A stretch of 64,000 nucleotides of DNA from Sphingosinicella microcystinivorans (GTDB lineage: Bacteria; Pseudomonadota; Alphaproteobacteria; Sphingomonadales; Sphingomonadaceae). The position numbers and the translations under genes were made by a program. Shown here piece by piece: positions 27,016-35,905 of the stretch. Each line of letters starts with the position of its first letter. Within the stretch, counting starts at the first letter, position 1. The stretch spans positions 124,001 through 188,000 of the forward strand of contig NZ_RBWX01000010.1 in NCBI RefSeq assembly GCF_003634215.1, read 5' to 3'. A model generated the notes under the pieces. The model was not told where the DNA came from and did no database searches. It was given only the letters and a program-made list of their open reading frames with translations.

Positions 27016-27157
27016 ATTCTGTCTTTCTTTCGGTGATTGGAAAGGGTCGGAGAAGAATTCTGCCAATCAATAAAAAGTTTTGGGTTAAACCTGCTCATAA
27101 TGGGGACTTTGGTGCCCGTATCGGCCAAAAATGCGACTTTGAGGCGTTGTAACAATC

Positions 27158-27186
27158 TTGCGCGAAAAAGGATAAGGCAGTATAAC
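27158..27186 (+). promoter_or_regulatory. Sigma-70-type promoter of the indolepyruvate oxidoreductase gene
   Basis: TTGCGC (27158-27163) and TATAAC (27181-27186) are separated by exactly 17 bases, with the ATG 25 bases downstream. The surrounding 27016-27211 is AT-rich for this genome. Confidence 0.65.
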
Positions 27187-27211
27187 TGACCTATTGAGGG
27201 AGAATCGATAC

Positions 27212-30200
27212 ATGGCCACCAAGCCCGCCATCACGCTCAGCGACAAGTATCTGCTCGAAGACGGGCGTGTGTTCATGAGCGGTGTGCAGTCGCTGGTCCG
27301 GCTTCCCCTCATCCAGAAAGCACGGGACCGCGCCGCCGGCATCAACACCGCAGGCTTCATCTCGGGCTATCGCGGCTCGCCGCTCGGCACCTACGATCAG
27401 GAACTCTGGCGGGCGAAGAAGCTCCTCGAAGCGCAGGACGTTCGTTTCGTTCCGGGCGTCAATGAAGAGCTTGGCGCCACCGCCGTCTGGGGCACGCAGC
27501 ACGTCGGACTCAATCCGCACCGCAAGTTCGATGGCGTGTTCGGCATCTGGTACGGTAAAGGCCCGGGCCTCGACCGCGCTATGGACGTGCTGAAGCACGC
27601 GAACGCCGCAGGCACCTCGCAGCACGGCGGCGTCCTCGCCCTCGTCGGCGACGACCACGGCGCCAAGTCCTCCACGCTGCCGCACCAGTCGGACCACAAT
27701 TTTCTCGCCGCGTTTGTGCCGTTCCTCTACCCGGCGAGCGTCGATGAATATGTCGAATACGGCCTGCTCGGCATCGCCATGTCGCGTTTCGCCAGCACGT
27801 GGGTCGGCTTCAAGGCGACCGCCGACACGGTCGAAACCTCCGCGACAATCGACCTTGCGAAAGAGCATCGCCGTATCATCGTGCCCGGCGACTTCGAAAT
27901 GCCCGAAGGCGGTCTCGGCATCCGCGAAGGCGACATCTGGCGCGAAGAAGACACGCGCCTTCAGCGCTACAAGGGCTTTGCGGCGATGGCCTTCGCAAAG
28001 GCGAACGGCATCGATCGCACGGTGTGGGACACGCCGCGTCCGCGCTTCGGCATCATCACCACCGGCAAGGCCTATGCCGATACGATGGAAGCGCTGGATG
28101 CGCTCGGCATTGACGAGCACGTGGCACGCGATATCGGGCTTCGCATCTACAAGGTCGGTATGCCCTGGCCGCTGGAGCCTGACGGCATCCGCCAGTTCTG
28201 CGAAGGGCTCGAGGAAATCCTCATCATCGAGGAAAAGCGCGAGTTCATCGAGCATCAGGTTCGCTGGCAGCTCTACAACTGGCGCGAGGACGTGCGTCCC
28301 CGCATCGTCGGCAAGCAGGACGAGCGCGGCGAATGGCTGCTCAGCCCGGATAACGAGCTGACCCCCGGCATGATCGCGCACGTGATCGCTAGCCGAATCC
28401 AGAAATATCACGATACGGAACGAATTCGCGCCCGCCTCGCCTTTTTCGAAGAGCGGGCGAGAACGTCGGAAAGCTACACGCCGCCGATCAAGCGCGCGCC
28501 TTACTTCTGCTCGGGCTGCCCGCACAACACCTCGACCAAGGTGCCGGAAGGCAGCCGTGCAATGGCGGGCATCGGCTGTCACATCATGTCGATGTGGATG
28601 GACCGGGAGACCGGCAACTTCACGCAGATGGGTGGGGAAGGCGTGCCGTGGATCGGTGAAGCGCCGTTCGTCGACGAGCCGCATATCTACGCGAACCTCG
28701 GCGACGGCACCTATTTCCACTCCGGTATTCTCGCCGTGCGCCAGTCGATCGCGGCGGGCGTCAACATCACGTACAAGATCCTTTATAACGACGCTGTTGC
28801 GATGACCGGCGGACAGCCGCACGACGGTGACATCACCGTGGCGCAGATCGCCGCGCAGATGCTGGCCGAAGGCGCGAAGAAGGTCGTCGTCCTTACCGAG
28901 GATATGTCGCGCTACGAAGGTGAAACCGTCTCCGGCGTGCCCGTGAAGGACCGCGATCATCTTCCCGCCATCCAGAACGAGTTCCGCGAGACCAAGGGCA
29001 CCACGGTCATCATCTACGACCAGACCTGCGCCGCGGAAAAGCGCCGCCGCCGCAAGAAGGGCAAGTTCCCCGATCCCGATCGCCGCGTGTTCATCAACAC
29101 TGCTGTCTGCGAAGGCTGCGGCGACTGCTCGGTGCAGTCGAACTGTGTGTCGGTGGAGCCGGTGGAGACCGAATTCGGCCGCAAGCGCCGCATCAACCAG
29201 TCGAGCTGCAACAAGGACTTCTCGTGCCTGAAGGGCTTCTGCCCCAGCTTCGTCACCGTTGAAGGCGCGCAGATCAAAAAGGCCAAGTCGGCGGATGTCG
29301 ACCTGTCGGATGTACCGCAGCCTGCGCTGAACGCGCCCGGCCACGGATACAACATCTTCGTCACCGGGATCGGGGGCACCGGCGTGCTCACCATCTCGGC
29401 GCTGCTCGGCATGGCCGCGCATATCGAAGGCAAGGCGTCGACAACGGCCGACATGGCGGGCCTCGCGCAGAAGGGCGGGGCGGTTTACAGCCACGTTCGC
29501 CTCGCTGATCGCAACGATCAGCTGCTCAGCCCGCGCATTATCGCCGGCTCGGCGGACCTCGTGCTTGCGTTCGATGCGGTGGTTGCGGTGGACAAGGCCG
29601 CGCAGAATCTGATGCTGCCGAACCGTACGGCGGTGGTCGCGAACGCGAACATTTCGCCGGTCAGCGATTTCGTTCGGAACCGCGATCTCGATTTCCAGAA
29701 TGCGGCCATCGAGCGTGCGATCCGCAAGGTTGCGAACCCCAACGCCACAACCTTCGTGAAGGCCGACGAGATCGCGACCGCGCTGCTCGGTGATGCCATC
29801 GGCACCAACATGCTGATGCTCGGCTACGCGTGGCAGCAGGGCCTTGTTCCACTCGCGCTGGAAAGCATCGATGCGGCGATCGACCTCAATGGTGTCGCCA
29901 TTCCCTTCAACAAGCGCGCCTTCGCGCTTGGGCGGCTGCTCGCGCACCGGCCGGACAAAGTGCTGGCGATGGTCGAGGAGGCCAAGGGGCCGGCGGCAGA
30001 GCCGCTTTCCGAAACACTGGATGACCTTGTCGCCCGCCGCGTGAACGACCTCACGGCCTATCAGAACGCCGACTACGCCGGCCGCTATGCCGCCCGGATC
30101 GCGGCGGTGCGCGCAGCTGAGCAGGCTGCGAGCCCGGACAGCGAATGCCTGACACAGGCGGCAGCGCGCTCGCTCTACAAGCTCATGGCCTACAAGGATG

Positions 30201-30667
30201 AGTACGAAGTCGGCCGCCTTTATACCGATGGCCGTTTCGCCGCGGCGATCGGTCAGCAATTCGGCGGCGACTACAAGATGAAGGTGCAGCTTTCCCCGCC
30301 GCTCTTCGCGCGTCCTGATCCGCGTACGGGGCGCCCTAAGAAATACGAGTTTGGCGCATGGATTATGCCGGTGTTCAAGGTGCTGGCGAAGCTGAAGGGG
30401 CTGCGCGGCACGCCGCTCGACGTCTTCGGTTATTCGCAGGAGCGCAAGGACGAGCGCGCGGCTATTGCCGCGTTCGAGGCTGATCTTGATCGGTTGGTCG
30501 CCGGTCTTCGTGCCGACAACATCGCGCTAGCCACGTCCATCGCGTCATTGCCGCTCGACGTTCGCGGCTACGGCCCGGTCAAGGAAGAGGCGGTGAAGAA
30601 AGTCGCGGCCCGCGCTGCGGCTCTCTGGGCGAAGTGGCCGGGCGAGGAGCTCCGGCAGGCAGCATGA
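27212..30667 (+). CDS. Indolepyruvate:ferredoxin oxidoreductase, fused form
   Basis: The 1151-residue protein joins the TPP-binding alpha part and the gamma-type beta part of 2-oxoacid:ferredoxin oxidoreductases. It should convert indolepyruvate and other aryl-pyruvates to acyl-CoA with ferredoxin as acceptor. The N-terminus has GFISGYRGSPLGTYDQEL; the TPP region holds FCSGCPHNTSTK and NLGDGTYFHSG; cysteine pairs in CEGCGDCSVQSNC and SCLKGFCPS are the Fe-S segment; and the later FVTGIGGTGVLTI is the gamma-domain nucleotide-like loop. The ATG at 27212 has AGGGAG upstream. Fused forms of this length are common in aerobic alpha- and betaproteobacteria. A terminator follows. Confidence 0.93.
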   Translation: MATKPAITLSDKYLLEDGRVFMSGVQSLVRLPLIQKARDRAAGINTAGFISGYRGSPLGTYDQELWRAKKLLEAQDVRFVPGVNEELGATAVWGTQHVGLNPHRKFDGVFGIWYGKGPGLDRAMDVLKHANAAGTSQHGGVLALVGDDHGAKSSTLPHQSDHNFLAAFVPFLYPASVDEYVEYGLLGIAMSRFASTWVGFKATADTVETSATIDLAKEHRRIIVPGDFEMPEGGLGIREGDIWREEDTRLQRYKGFAAMAFAKANGIDRTVWDTPRPRFGIITTGKAYADTMEALDALGIDEHVARDIGLRIYKVGMPWPLEPDGIRQFCEGLEEILIIEEKREFIEHQVRWQLYNWREDVRPRIVGKQDERGEWLLSPDNELTPGMIAHVIASRIQKYHDTERIRARLAFFEERARTSESYTPPIKRAPYFCSGCPHNTSTKVPEGSRAMAGIGCHIMSMWMDRETGNFTQMGGEGVPWIGEAPFVDEPHIYANLGDGTYFHSGILAVRQSIAAGVNITYKILYNDAVAMTGGQPHDGDITVAQIAAQMLAEGAKKVVVLTEDMSRYEGETVSGVPVKDRDHLPAIQNEFRETKGTTVIIYDQTCAAEKRRRRKKGKFPDPDRRVFINTAVCEGCGDCSVQSNCVSVEPVETEFGRKRRINQSSCNKDFSCLKGFCPSFVTVEGAQIKKAKSADVDLSDVPQPALNAPGHGYNIFVTGIGGTGVLTISALLGMAAHIEGKASTTADMAGLAQKGGAVYSHVRLADRNDQLLSPRIIAGSADLVLAFDAVVAVDKAAQNLMLPNRTAVVANANISPVSDFVRNRDLDFQNAAIERAIRKVANPNATTFVKADEIATALLGDAIGTNMLMLGYAWQQGLVPLALESIDAAIDLNGVAIPFNKRAFALGRLLAHRPDKVLAMVEEAKGPAAEPLSETLDDLVARRVNDLTAYQNADYAGRYAARIAAVRAAEQAASPDSECLTQAAARSLYKLMAYKDEYEVGRLYTDGRFAAAIGQQFGGDYKMKVQLSPPLFARPDPRTGRPKKYEFGAWIMPVFKVLAKLKGLRGTPLDVFGYSQERKDERAAIAAFEADLDRLVAGLRADNIALATSIASLPLDVRGYGPVKEEAVKKVAARAAALWAKWPGEELRQAA

Positions 30668-30669
30668 GC

Positions 30670-30707
30670 AAAAAAAGCCCGGTGAGCAGGGCCCACCGGG
30701 CTTTTTG
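30670..30707. terminator. Bidirectional Rho-independent terminator
   Basis: AGCCCGGTG (30676-30684) pairs with CACCGGGCT (30694-30702), with an A run before and T5 after. It lies between the convergent ends of the oxidoreductase gene and the lipoprotein gene. Confidence 0.9.
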
Positions 30708-30724
30708 TTGAGTGAGACCGCGCT

Positions 30725-31057
30725 TTACTGGTCGGCGGCGTCGCGGACGGCGTCAGCCTTGTCTTCCATGGCGTCGGCTTTCGCTTCGCCCGCTTCGCGA
30801 ACGGTTTCAGCCTTGTTCTCCATCGACTGTTCGGTGGTCGAATCGACCCCGTCCAGCGTCGGGTCCATGTTGTCCGCAGCGTCTTCCATCTGGTCCGCCT
30901 GCGCATCCGCGCTATCGCGCATCGCGTCAGCCTGATCTTCGATGGCGTCTGCGCGGTCTTCCGCCTTCTGCTCAGCTGGGCTGTTGCAGGCGGCAAGTGC
31001 GCTGAACGCCGTCATTGCCGCAGCCGCGGTGGCGATTCGAAAAACCCTGGAATGCAT
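30725..31057 (-). CDS. Acidic coiled-coil repeat lipoprotein
   Basis: This protein of 110 residues has a lipoprotein signal (lipobox LAAC, acylated at C24). The mature part is almost only Asp, Glu, Ala, Gln, Met, Lys and Arg in seven-residue steps such as DRADAIEDQADAMRD and EAKADAMEDKADAVRD, predicting a long, highly acidic alpha-helix or coiled coil. No enzyme motif is present. AAGGAG lies 7 bases before the ATG, so the start is firm. It could be an envelope spacer or Lpp-like protein; the function is unknown. Confidence 0.85.
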   Translation of the reverse strand: MHSRVFRIATAAAAMTAFSALAACNSPAEQKAEDRADAIEDQADAMRDSADAQADQMEDAADNMDPTLDGVDSTTEQSMENKAETVREAGEAKADAMEDKADAVRDAADQ

Positions 31058-31162
31058 AGCGATCTCCTTATCCTCGGTCCCCCCATAACACCGCGCCGCC
31101 CCGTTGGTTCCGAAAGACACGATTGCGGTTGTCTCCGTGCTTGGTTAAGGAGCGCATCGATT

Positions 31163-31966
31163 ATGCAGAACGAGAACAAAATTCGAACGCTGTGGCTGAT
31201 TGGCTGCGGTAACATGGGGAGCGCGCTGCTCGCCCGCTGGACGGATGCGGCAGAAACCATCGTGGTCGTGGATCCAGGTTCGCCGCAGTTGCCTGATGGC
31301 GTCGAGCATCTTTCCGCACTGCCTGCGGGCGTGCTGCCGCGTCCCGACGTGGTCGTGCTTGCGGTAAAGCCGCAGGTCGCGCCGACCGCGCTCGCCGGAC
31401 TCCCGGCGCTTGTGGGGCCGGAAACGGTCGTCATCTCGATCATGGCTGGCACGATGCTCGCCGATCTCTCTGCCTTCGCGGGTGAAGCCGTGCCCGTTCG
31501 TGCCATGCCGAACACGCCCGCCGCCGTCGGCAAGGGCGTCACCGCGCTCTATGCCAACGGCCTCCCCGAAGCCGCACGCGTCTCGGTCGAGGCACTCTTC
31601 GAACGCGCCGGCTCGGTCGTCTGGCTCGAATCAGAAAACCAGTTCGACGCCGTCACTGCCGTCTCCGGCTCCGGCCCGGCGTACGTCTTCCGCTTCATCG
31701 AAGCCCTTGCCGCGGCCGGCGAAGCCGCGGGCCTCCCGCCGGAACTCGCTGAAAAGCTCGCCCGCGCCACGGTCGTCGGCGCTTCGGCTCTCGCAGAGGT
31801 CGACCCGCGCAGTCCCCGCGATCTCCGCGCTGCCGTCACCTCGCCGGGCGGTACGACGCAGGCTGGCCTCGAAGCGCTTGATGCGGACCCTGGCCTTCCT
31901 GCGATGGTTCGCGCCGCCGTCCGCGCTGCGGCCGCGCGCTCGAAGGAACTTGCGGAAGGGCGTTAA
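31163..31966 (+). CDS. proC: Pyrroline-5-carboxylate reductase
   Basis: This enzyme of 267 residues makes the last step of proline synthesis. It has the Rossmann loop WLIGCGNMGSALL, AVKPQV, the middle MPNTPAAVGKG and the C-terminal dimer signature SGSGPAYVFRFIEAL ... TSPGGTTQAGLEAL (in parts). AAGGAG precedes the ATG at 31163; upstream in-frame codons belong to the promoter region of the lipoprotein gene. The last bases overlap the convergent MarR gene. Confidence 0.95.
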   Translation: MQNENKIRTLWLIGCGNMGSALLARWTDAAETIVVVDPGSPQLPDGVEHLSALPAGVLPRPDVVVLAVKPQVAPTALAGLPALVGPETVVISIMAGTMLADLSAFAGEAVPVRAMPNTPAAVGKGVTALYANGLPEAARVSVEALFERAGSVVWLESENQFDAVTAVSGSGPAYVFRFIEALAAAGEAAGLPPELAEKLARATVVGASALAEVDPRSPRDLRAAVTSPGGTTQAGLEALDADPGLPAMVRAAVRAAAARSKELAEGR

Positions 31967-32457
31967 TCGCCCTGCTGAAGGTCGCCCACGGCCTCACGCA
32001 GATCAGGCGGCAGCAGCCCGCGCAGCACCGACCAGAAACCGCCCACCGATTGCTGCCCGGCCTCCGCGTAGGCCTCGGCCATGCGACGGCGCAAAAGATC
32101 GAAGAGCTCATGCTCGAACGTCTTGCCCGCCTCGGTCAGGAAAAGCCGGCGCTGCCGCCGGTCCCGCTCGCCGACCTTCTGCTCGACAAGACCGCCCTCC
32201 TGAAGATCGGTCAGCACCCGCCCGAGCGATTGCTTGGTGATGTCGAGCAGTCGCAAAAGCTCCGAGACAGTGAGCCCAGGTTGGCGCGCCACGAAATACA
32301 GTGCACGGTGATGTGCACGGCCATAGGGCGTGCCGGCGAGCTTGTCGTCTGCCCGCTTGATCAAGCTGGAATAGCCGAAATACAGAAGCTCAATACCGCG
32401 GCGAACCTCAGCCTCGCGAAGGAACAGCGGTGACGGAGGCATGAAAGAGTCAGCCAT
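31963..32457 (-). CDS. MarR-family transcriptional regulator
   Basis: This 164-residue winged-helix protein has the recognition region LTVSELLRLLDITKQSLGRV followed by the wing VGERDRRQRRLFLTEAG, typical of MarR. Long N- and C-terminal helices would make the dimer. The ATG at 32457 (MADSF) is chosen; the frame upstream is basic and atypical. An inverted repeat (GGTGCG/CGCACC, 32494-32516) lies between 37 and 59 bases upstream and could be its own operator. Its ligand is unknown. The gene converges on proC with a four-base overlap. Confidence 0.9.
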   Translation of the reverse strand: MADSFMPPSPLFLREAEVRRGIELLYFGYSSLIKRADDKLAGTPYGRAHHRALYFVARQPGLTVSELLRLLDITKQSLGRVLTDLQEGGLVEQKVGERDRRQRRLFLTEAGKTFEHELFDLLRRRMAEAYAEAGQQSVGGFWSVLRGLLPPDLREAVGDLQQGD

Positions 32458-32493
32458 ATTGACGTATCTTGCATGGATCACGCCTCGGGAGAA

Positions 32494-32516
32494 GGTGCGA
32501 AAAATCGGTACGCACC
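32494..32516. promoter_or_regulatory. Inverted repeat upstream of the MarR gene
   Basis: GGTGCG (32494-32499) and CGCACC (32511-32516) are a perfect 6-base inverted repeat with an 11-base spacer. The position suits autoregulation, but this is only inferred. Confidence 0.35.
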
Positions 32517-32547
32517 GGTTATGGCTTTGATGCACGCAATCGTGGAT

Positions 32548-32565
32548 GTGTGAACTGAGTCACAC
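32548..32565. promoter_or_regulatory. CRP-type palindromic operator
   Basis: GTGTGAACTGAGTCACAC is a perfect inverted repeat (6-base arms, 6-base spacer) containing TGTGA-N6-TCACA, the consensus half-sites of CRP/FNR-superfamily cAMP receptors. It sits between the MarR gene (minus, start 91 bases away) and the polysaccharide genes (plus, first start 153 bases away). Confidence 0.62.
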
Positions 32566-32717
32566 CTCAGCCCTTAAACTGAACTTCCGGTCGGAACGAT
32601 TTTTTAACGACTTGATTTTGTAATACTTGCGCTTTAGTTCCGCTCGCGGTTGGGGAATGCAAGTTGATAAAAAAAGAGGCTGGGACCTTGTCCCGTCCCC
32701 AGGCACAGGCATGTAGT

Positions 32718-32927
32718 ATGAAATTGCGAGTTCAGGCTCTGGCGGCGCTCTGTATTTCTGCCGTATTCATTGTTACTCCCTCTCCCGTCTCACAGGGCCA
32801 GGCGAGCAGTGCTTATCAGCGCTATCATGCTGATAACGCTCTCTTTGCGCAGGATCGCAATGAAGTGGATTTTGAGCGCATCGACGACGAAACTCTGAAG
32901 GCCGTTGAAGCTCTTCTTTCAGATTAA
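32718..32927 (+). CDS. Small secreted hypothetical protein
   Basis: The 69-residue product starts with a signal peptide (MKLRVQALAALCISAVFIV...), leaving a mature part of about 40 residues with AYQRYHADNALFAQDRNE and an acidic end (VEALLSD). The frame also has a TTG start at 32664, which would place 18 extra residues before the signal; the ATG is preferred. I recognise no family. It is located just before the polysaccharide export gene and downstream of the CRP-type palindrome. Confidence 0.55.
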   Translation: MKLRVQALAALCISAVFIVTPSPVSQGQASSAYQRYHADNALFAQDRNEVDFERIDDETLKAVEALLSD

Positions 32928-33036
32928 GCACAGGCTGCGCCGCTACCTGTCTCGATATGGGGCAGGGGCGAGTTGACGGGCATTTCTCGCCTATCTATCA
33001 GGCATGACAACCACTTTGATCGGGAGAGGGCTGGGC

Positions 33037-35859
33037 ATGGCAATCGTGCGCGCGGCGTCGAGTGCAATACATGCTTGGGCGGTGGGAGCGGTGCGGCGAT
33101 CACTGCAGCTCGTCCTGATTCTCGGTTTGGCGTTTCCAGCTGCGGCGCAGGTCGATCCGCGCGTGATCGAGCAATTACAGGGGCGGCTCCAAGGCACCCA
33201 AGATGCTGGCGCACAGCTCGATCAGGCACGCGAACAGAACAGGCGCGTCACGCTGCCGTCGAATACGGACCAGACCAGCGAGGAACGCGAACTCCGCCGC
33301 CAGCAATCAAGGATTCAGCTGAATTCCCTCTATCTGCCGTCACCGGTCGAGCAACAGTATCGGGAGCGGCTTGGCGATCCGTCGCTTCGGCAGTTTGGCT
33401 ATGATCTGTTCCGCGTTTCCGAAGGGGGTTCCGGCCCCGTAACGGGCGAGGTTTCCGATGGTTACGTACTTGGGCCGGGCGATGAACTGGTCGTCACGTT
33501 TCAGGGCGCCACAAATAACAGTCAAAGCGCGCGCGTGGCCCGGGATGGTCGGCTGATTGTCGGCAGCCTGCCTCCCATCCGCGCTGCGGGCCGGACGCTG
33601 GGTTCGGTACGCACTTCGCTATCCCAGGCCACGCGTCAGAACCTGCTTGGTACCGACGTGTTCGTCTCGCTGGGCGGTGTGCGTTCGGCGACGGTGCTCG
33701 TTGGCGGCGAGGTCGAGCGGCCGGGGCAATATCAGGTCACTGCGCTGTCCGACGTCGCGAACGCGATTGCGCTTGCTGGAGGTGTCCGCAAGGCCGGTAG
33801 TCTTCGGAACATCCGTCTCGTCCGGGGCGGGGTGACACGCACGGTCGATCTCTACGGACTGCTCGGTATCGGAACGGCATCGCGTATCCGCGTGCAGGAT
33901 GGCGACCGCATCGTTGTACCCGTGGTGGGCAATACGGTCGCCGTCACCGGTTCTGTTGCGCGCCCTGGAATCTACGAGATTCAGGGCTCGGCGAGCGTCA
34001 GCGATGTCATCGCTTATGCCGGCGGCGCGCTTTACCCTCGCGGATACCAGATTTCGATCAGCCGCATCGGAGACGACGGGCGCGAGATTTTCGTCCGTCC
34101 GCAGGGAACAGCCGCCGCTATCTGGTCGGGGGATGGAGTGCAGGTGCTTTCGGGCAGTGCAGGTGCAGCCTTTGATCGAGTCATGCTTGCCGGCCACGTC
34201 CGAAATCCCGGCGCGCGAGCGCTTGCCGCTGTCCCGACGCTCGCCGATCTGATTGGCAGGCCCGAGGATTTGCAACTCGGCACCTATATGCCAATGGCGA
34301 TCATCATCCGGCGCAATGCACTCACCGGTATGCGCACCTATGAAGCGGCAGACCTGCGCAGCGCGCTTGATCGCAGTCGCCCCGTGGCGCTTCGCGGCGA
34401 TGATCGTGTGTATGTGTTCAGTGCCGAGGACATCGCCTTCCTGAACTCAAGCGCCACACGCCAGATTATTCTGGGGCAGGACAACCCGAAGCCGCAATGC
34501 TACGCGCTTGAAAAGCTCCAAAGTCTCGTTGCGGATACGCAATCACCTCGTTTTAACGTCATTACGCGCGGCACGATCACCGTCGAGCGCGAGGGACGCG
34601 ACGTGGCCGCAAGCGCCGGACGCGCGCTTACTGGTGCGGGAACGAGCGGATCCAATGAATCGCTGGAGGCGGTTCGTACACGGCCCCTGCAGGACGTCGA
34701 GAGGATGGAGCGTGTGGCGGCCCGGACGCGGGGCGAGAGCGATCGAGACCAGCAATATGACCGGAACGAGATTGAAGAATCGGATGCCGAAAAACTCGCG
34801 CGTAAGAATCGCGAGTGCCCTGCTGTGTTCGAGGATGTTCCAGAACTCCTTCCTGTCCTGATCGAGCACAGCGTCAGCGTGGGCGGCGCCGTTCGCCGAC
34901 CGGGTGCCTATCCCGTGGCAGGGTCGATCTCTGCCGATGCACTTGTCTCAGCGTCTGATGGTGTCATGGCAAACGTGCGTGGCCCTGTGTTGGATATCAC
35001 CCCGGCGAGCGGGCCGTTTACGCGCTATGAAATGGCGCCGGGTCAGGAAGACCGGCTTGCCAATGTTCTTGTGAGCGCTGGCGACGACATCCGCATTACG
35101 GCGAACAATGCGGCTTATGAAGCCGGTGCGGTGCTGTTGACGGGAGAGTTCAACAGTCCGGGCCTCTATACGATCCGCAAGGGCGAGCGGCTTTCGGAGC
35201 TCATCGCCCGTGCTGGCGGTCTCACCGATCAGGCGTATCCCTATGGCGGTGTCTTCACGCGCAGGAGTGTTCGGGAACAGCAGCAGGATGGCTTCCAGCG
35301 TACCGCGCGTGAACTCAACACCTCGCTGCTTGCTCTGGCGGCACAGGAAAATGTGAACGGGCAATCGATTATCGCTGCGGGGGATTTGATCAAGACCTTG
35401 TCAGAGACCGAGGCTGTCGGGCGCATGGTGGTTGAAGCCGATCCCCGCGTGCTTGCCCAGCGACCTGACCTCGATCCCATACTCGATGGCGGTGACACGC
35501 TGCACATCCCCAAGAAGCCGACTTACGTGCTCGCGCTTGGCGATGTCTCCAACCCGGGCGCCGTCCAGTTCCAGCCGGGAAAGTCGGTTTCGGAGTATGT
35601 CTCGGAGGTTGGCGGAACGCAGTCCACGGCGGACGATGGTCGGGTGTTCCTGGTTCTGCCGAACGGCAGCGCGCAGCCGGTCCGGTCCAGTTTTTGGCGG
35701 CGTTCCAATGTCGTCGTGCCGCCGGGCAGCACGATCATCGTGCCGAAGAACCTGCAACCGCTCAGGACTCTTGGTATCGTTCGTGATGTAGCAACCATTT
35801 TCGGGCAATTGGCGACCGCCGTCGCTTCTATCGCGATTCTGGCGGACCGGAACAACTAG
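33037..35859 (+). CDS. Polysaccharide export outer-membrane protein with six SLBB repeats
   Basis: This 940-residue protein of the Wza/KpsD type should form or gate the outer-membrane exit for an exopolysaccharide. A signal peptide (hydrophobic segment LQLVLILGLAFPAAA, about residues 25-39) precedes the polysaccharide export domain (GYVLGPGDELVVTFQG). Six SLBB-like repeats follow, each with a G-x-V/F-x2-PG core: GGEVERPG, GSVARPG, GHVRNPG, GGAVRRPG, GEFNSPG and GDVSNPG. A charged insertion of about 130 residues separates repeats 3 and 4. A hydrophobic segment (IFGQLATAVASIAILA) ends the protein. The ATG at 33037 has GGGAGAGGG upstream and is preferred over 33004. The sugar dehydrogenase follows. 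Confidence 0.9.
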   Translation: MAIVRAASSAIHAWAVGAVRRSLQLVLILGLAFPAAAQVDPRVIEQLQGRLQGTQDAGAQLDQAREQNRRVTLPSNTDQTSEERELRRQQSRIQLNSLYLPSPVEQQYRERLGDPSLRQFGYDLFRVSEGGSGPVTGEVSDGYVLGPGDELVVTFQGATNNSQSARVARDGRLIVGSLPPIRAAGRTLGSVRTSLSQATRQNLLGTDVFVSLGGVRSATVLVGGEVERPGQYQVTALSDVANAIALAGGVRKAGSLRNIRLVRGGVTRTVDLYGLLGIGTASRIRVQDGDRIVVPVVGNTVAVTGSVARPGIYEIQGSASVSDVIAYAGGALYPRGYQISISRIGDDGREIFVRPQGTAAAIWSGDGVQVLSGSAGAAFDRVMLAGHVRNPGARALAAVPTLADLIGRPEDLQLGTYMPMAIIIRRNALTGMRTYEAADLRSALDRSRPVALRGDDRVYVFSAEDIAFLNSSATRQIILGQDNPKPQCYALEKLQSLVADTQSPRFNVITRGTITVEREGRDVAASAGRALTGAGTSGSNESLEAVRTRPLQDVERMERVAARTRGESDRDQQYDRNEIEESDAEKLARKNRECPAVFEDVPELLPVLIEHSVSVGGAVRRPGAYPVAGSISADALVSASDGVMANVRGPVLDITPASGPFTRYEMAPGQEDRLANVLVSAGDDIRITANNAAYEAGAVLLTGEFNSPGLYTIRKGERLSELIARAGGLTDQAYPYGGVFTRRSVREQQQDGFQRTARELNTSLLALAAQENVNGQSIIAAGDLIKTLSETEAVGRMVVEADPRVLAQRPDLDPILDGGDTLHIPKKPTYVLALGDVSNPGAVQFQPGKSVSEYVSEVGGTQSTADDGRVFLVLPNGSAQPVRSSFWRRSNVVVPPGSTIIVPKNLQPLRTLGIVRDVATIFGQLATAVASIAILADRNN

Positions 35860-35905
35860 TCGCAGCGGGCGCGTTGCCCGCCGCCGAACCTGTGGGAATG
35901 AATGC

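Noticed and set aside
27191-30259. A 1022-codon minus-strand frame opposite the indolepyruvate oxidoreductase
   Set aside because: Same effect: the real gene on the plus strand shows TPP, Fe-S and gamma-domain motifs, a ribosome site and a promoter. The antisense product is low in structure and rich in Arg, His and Asp.
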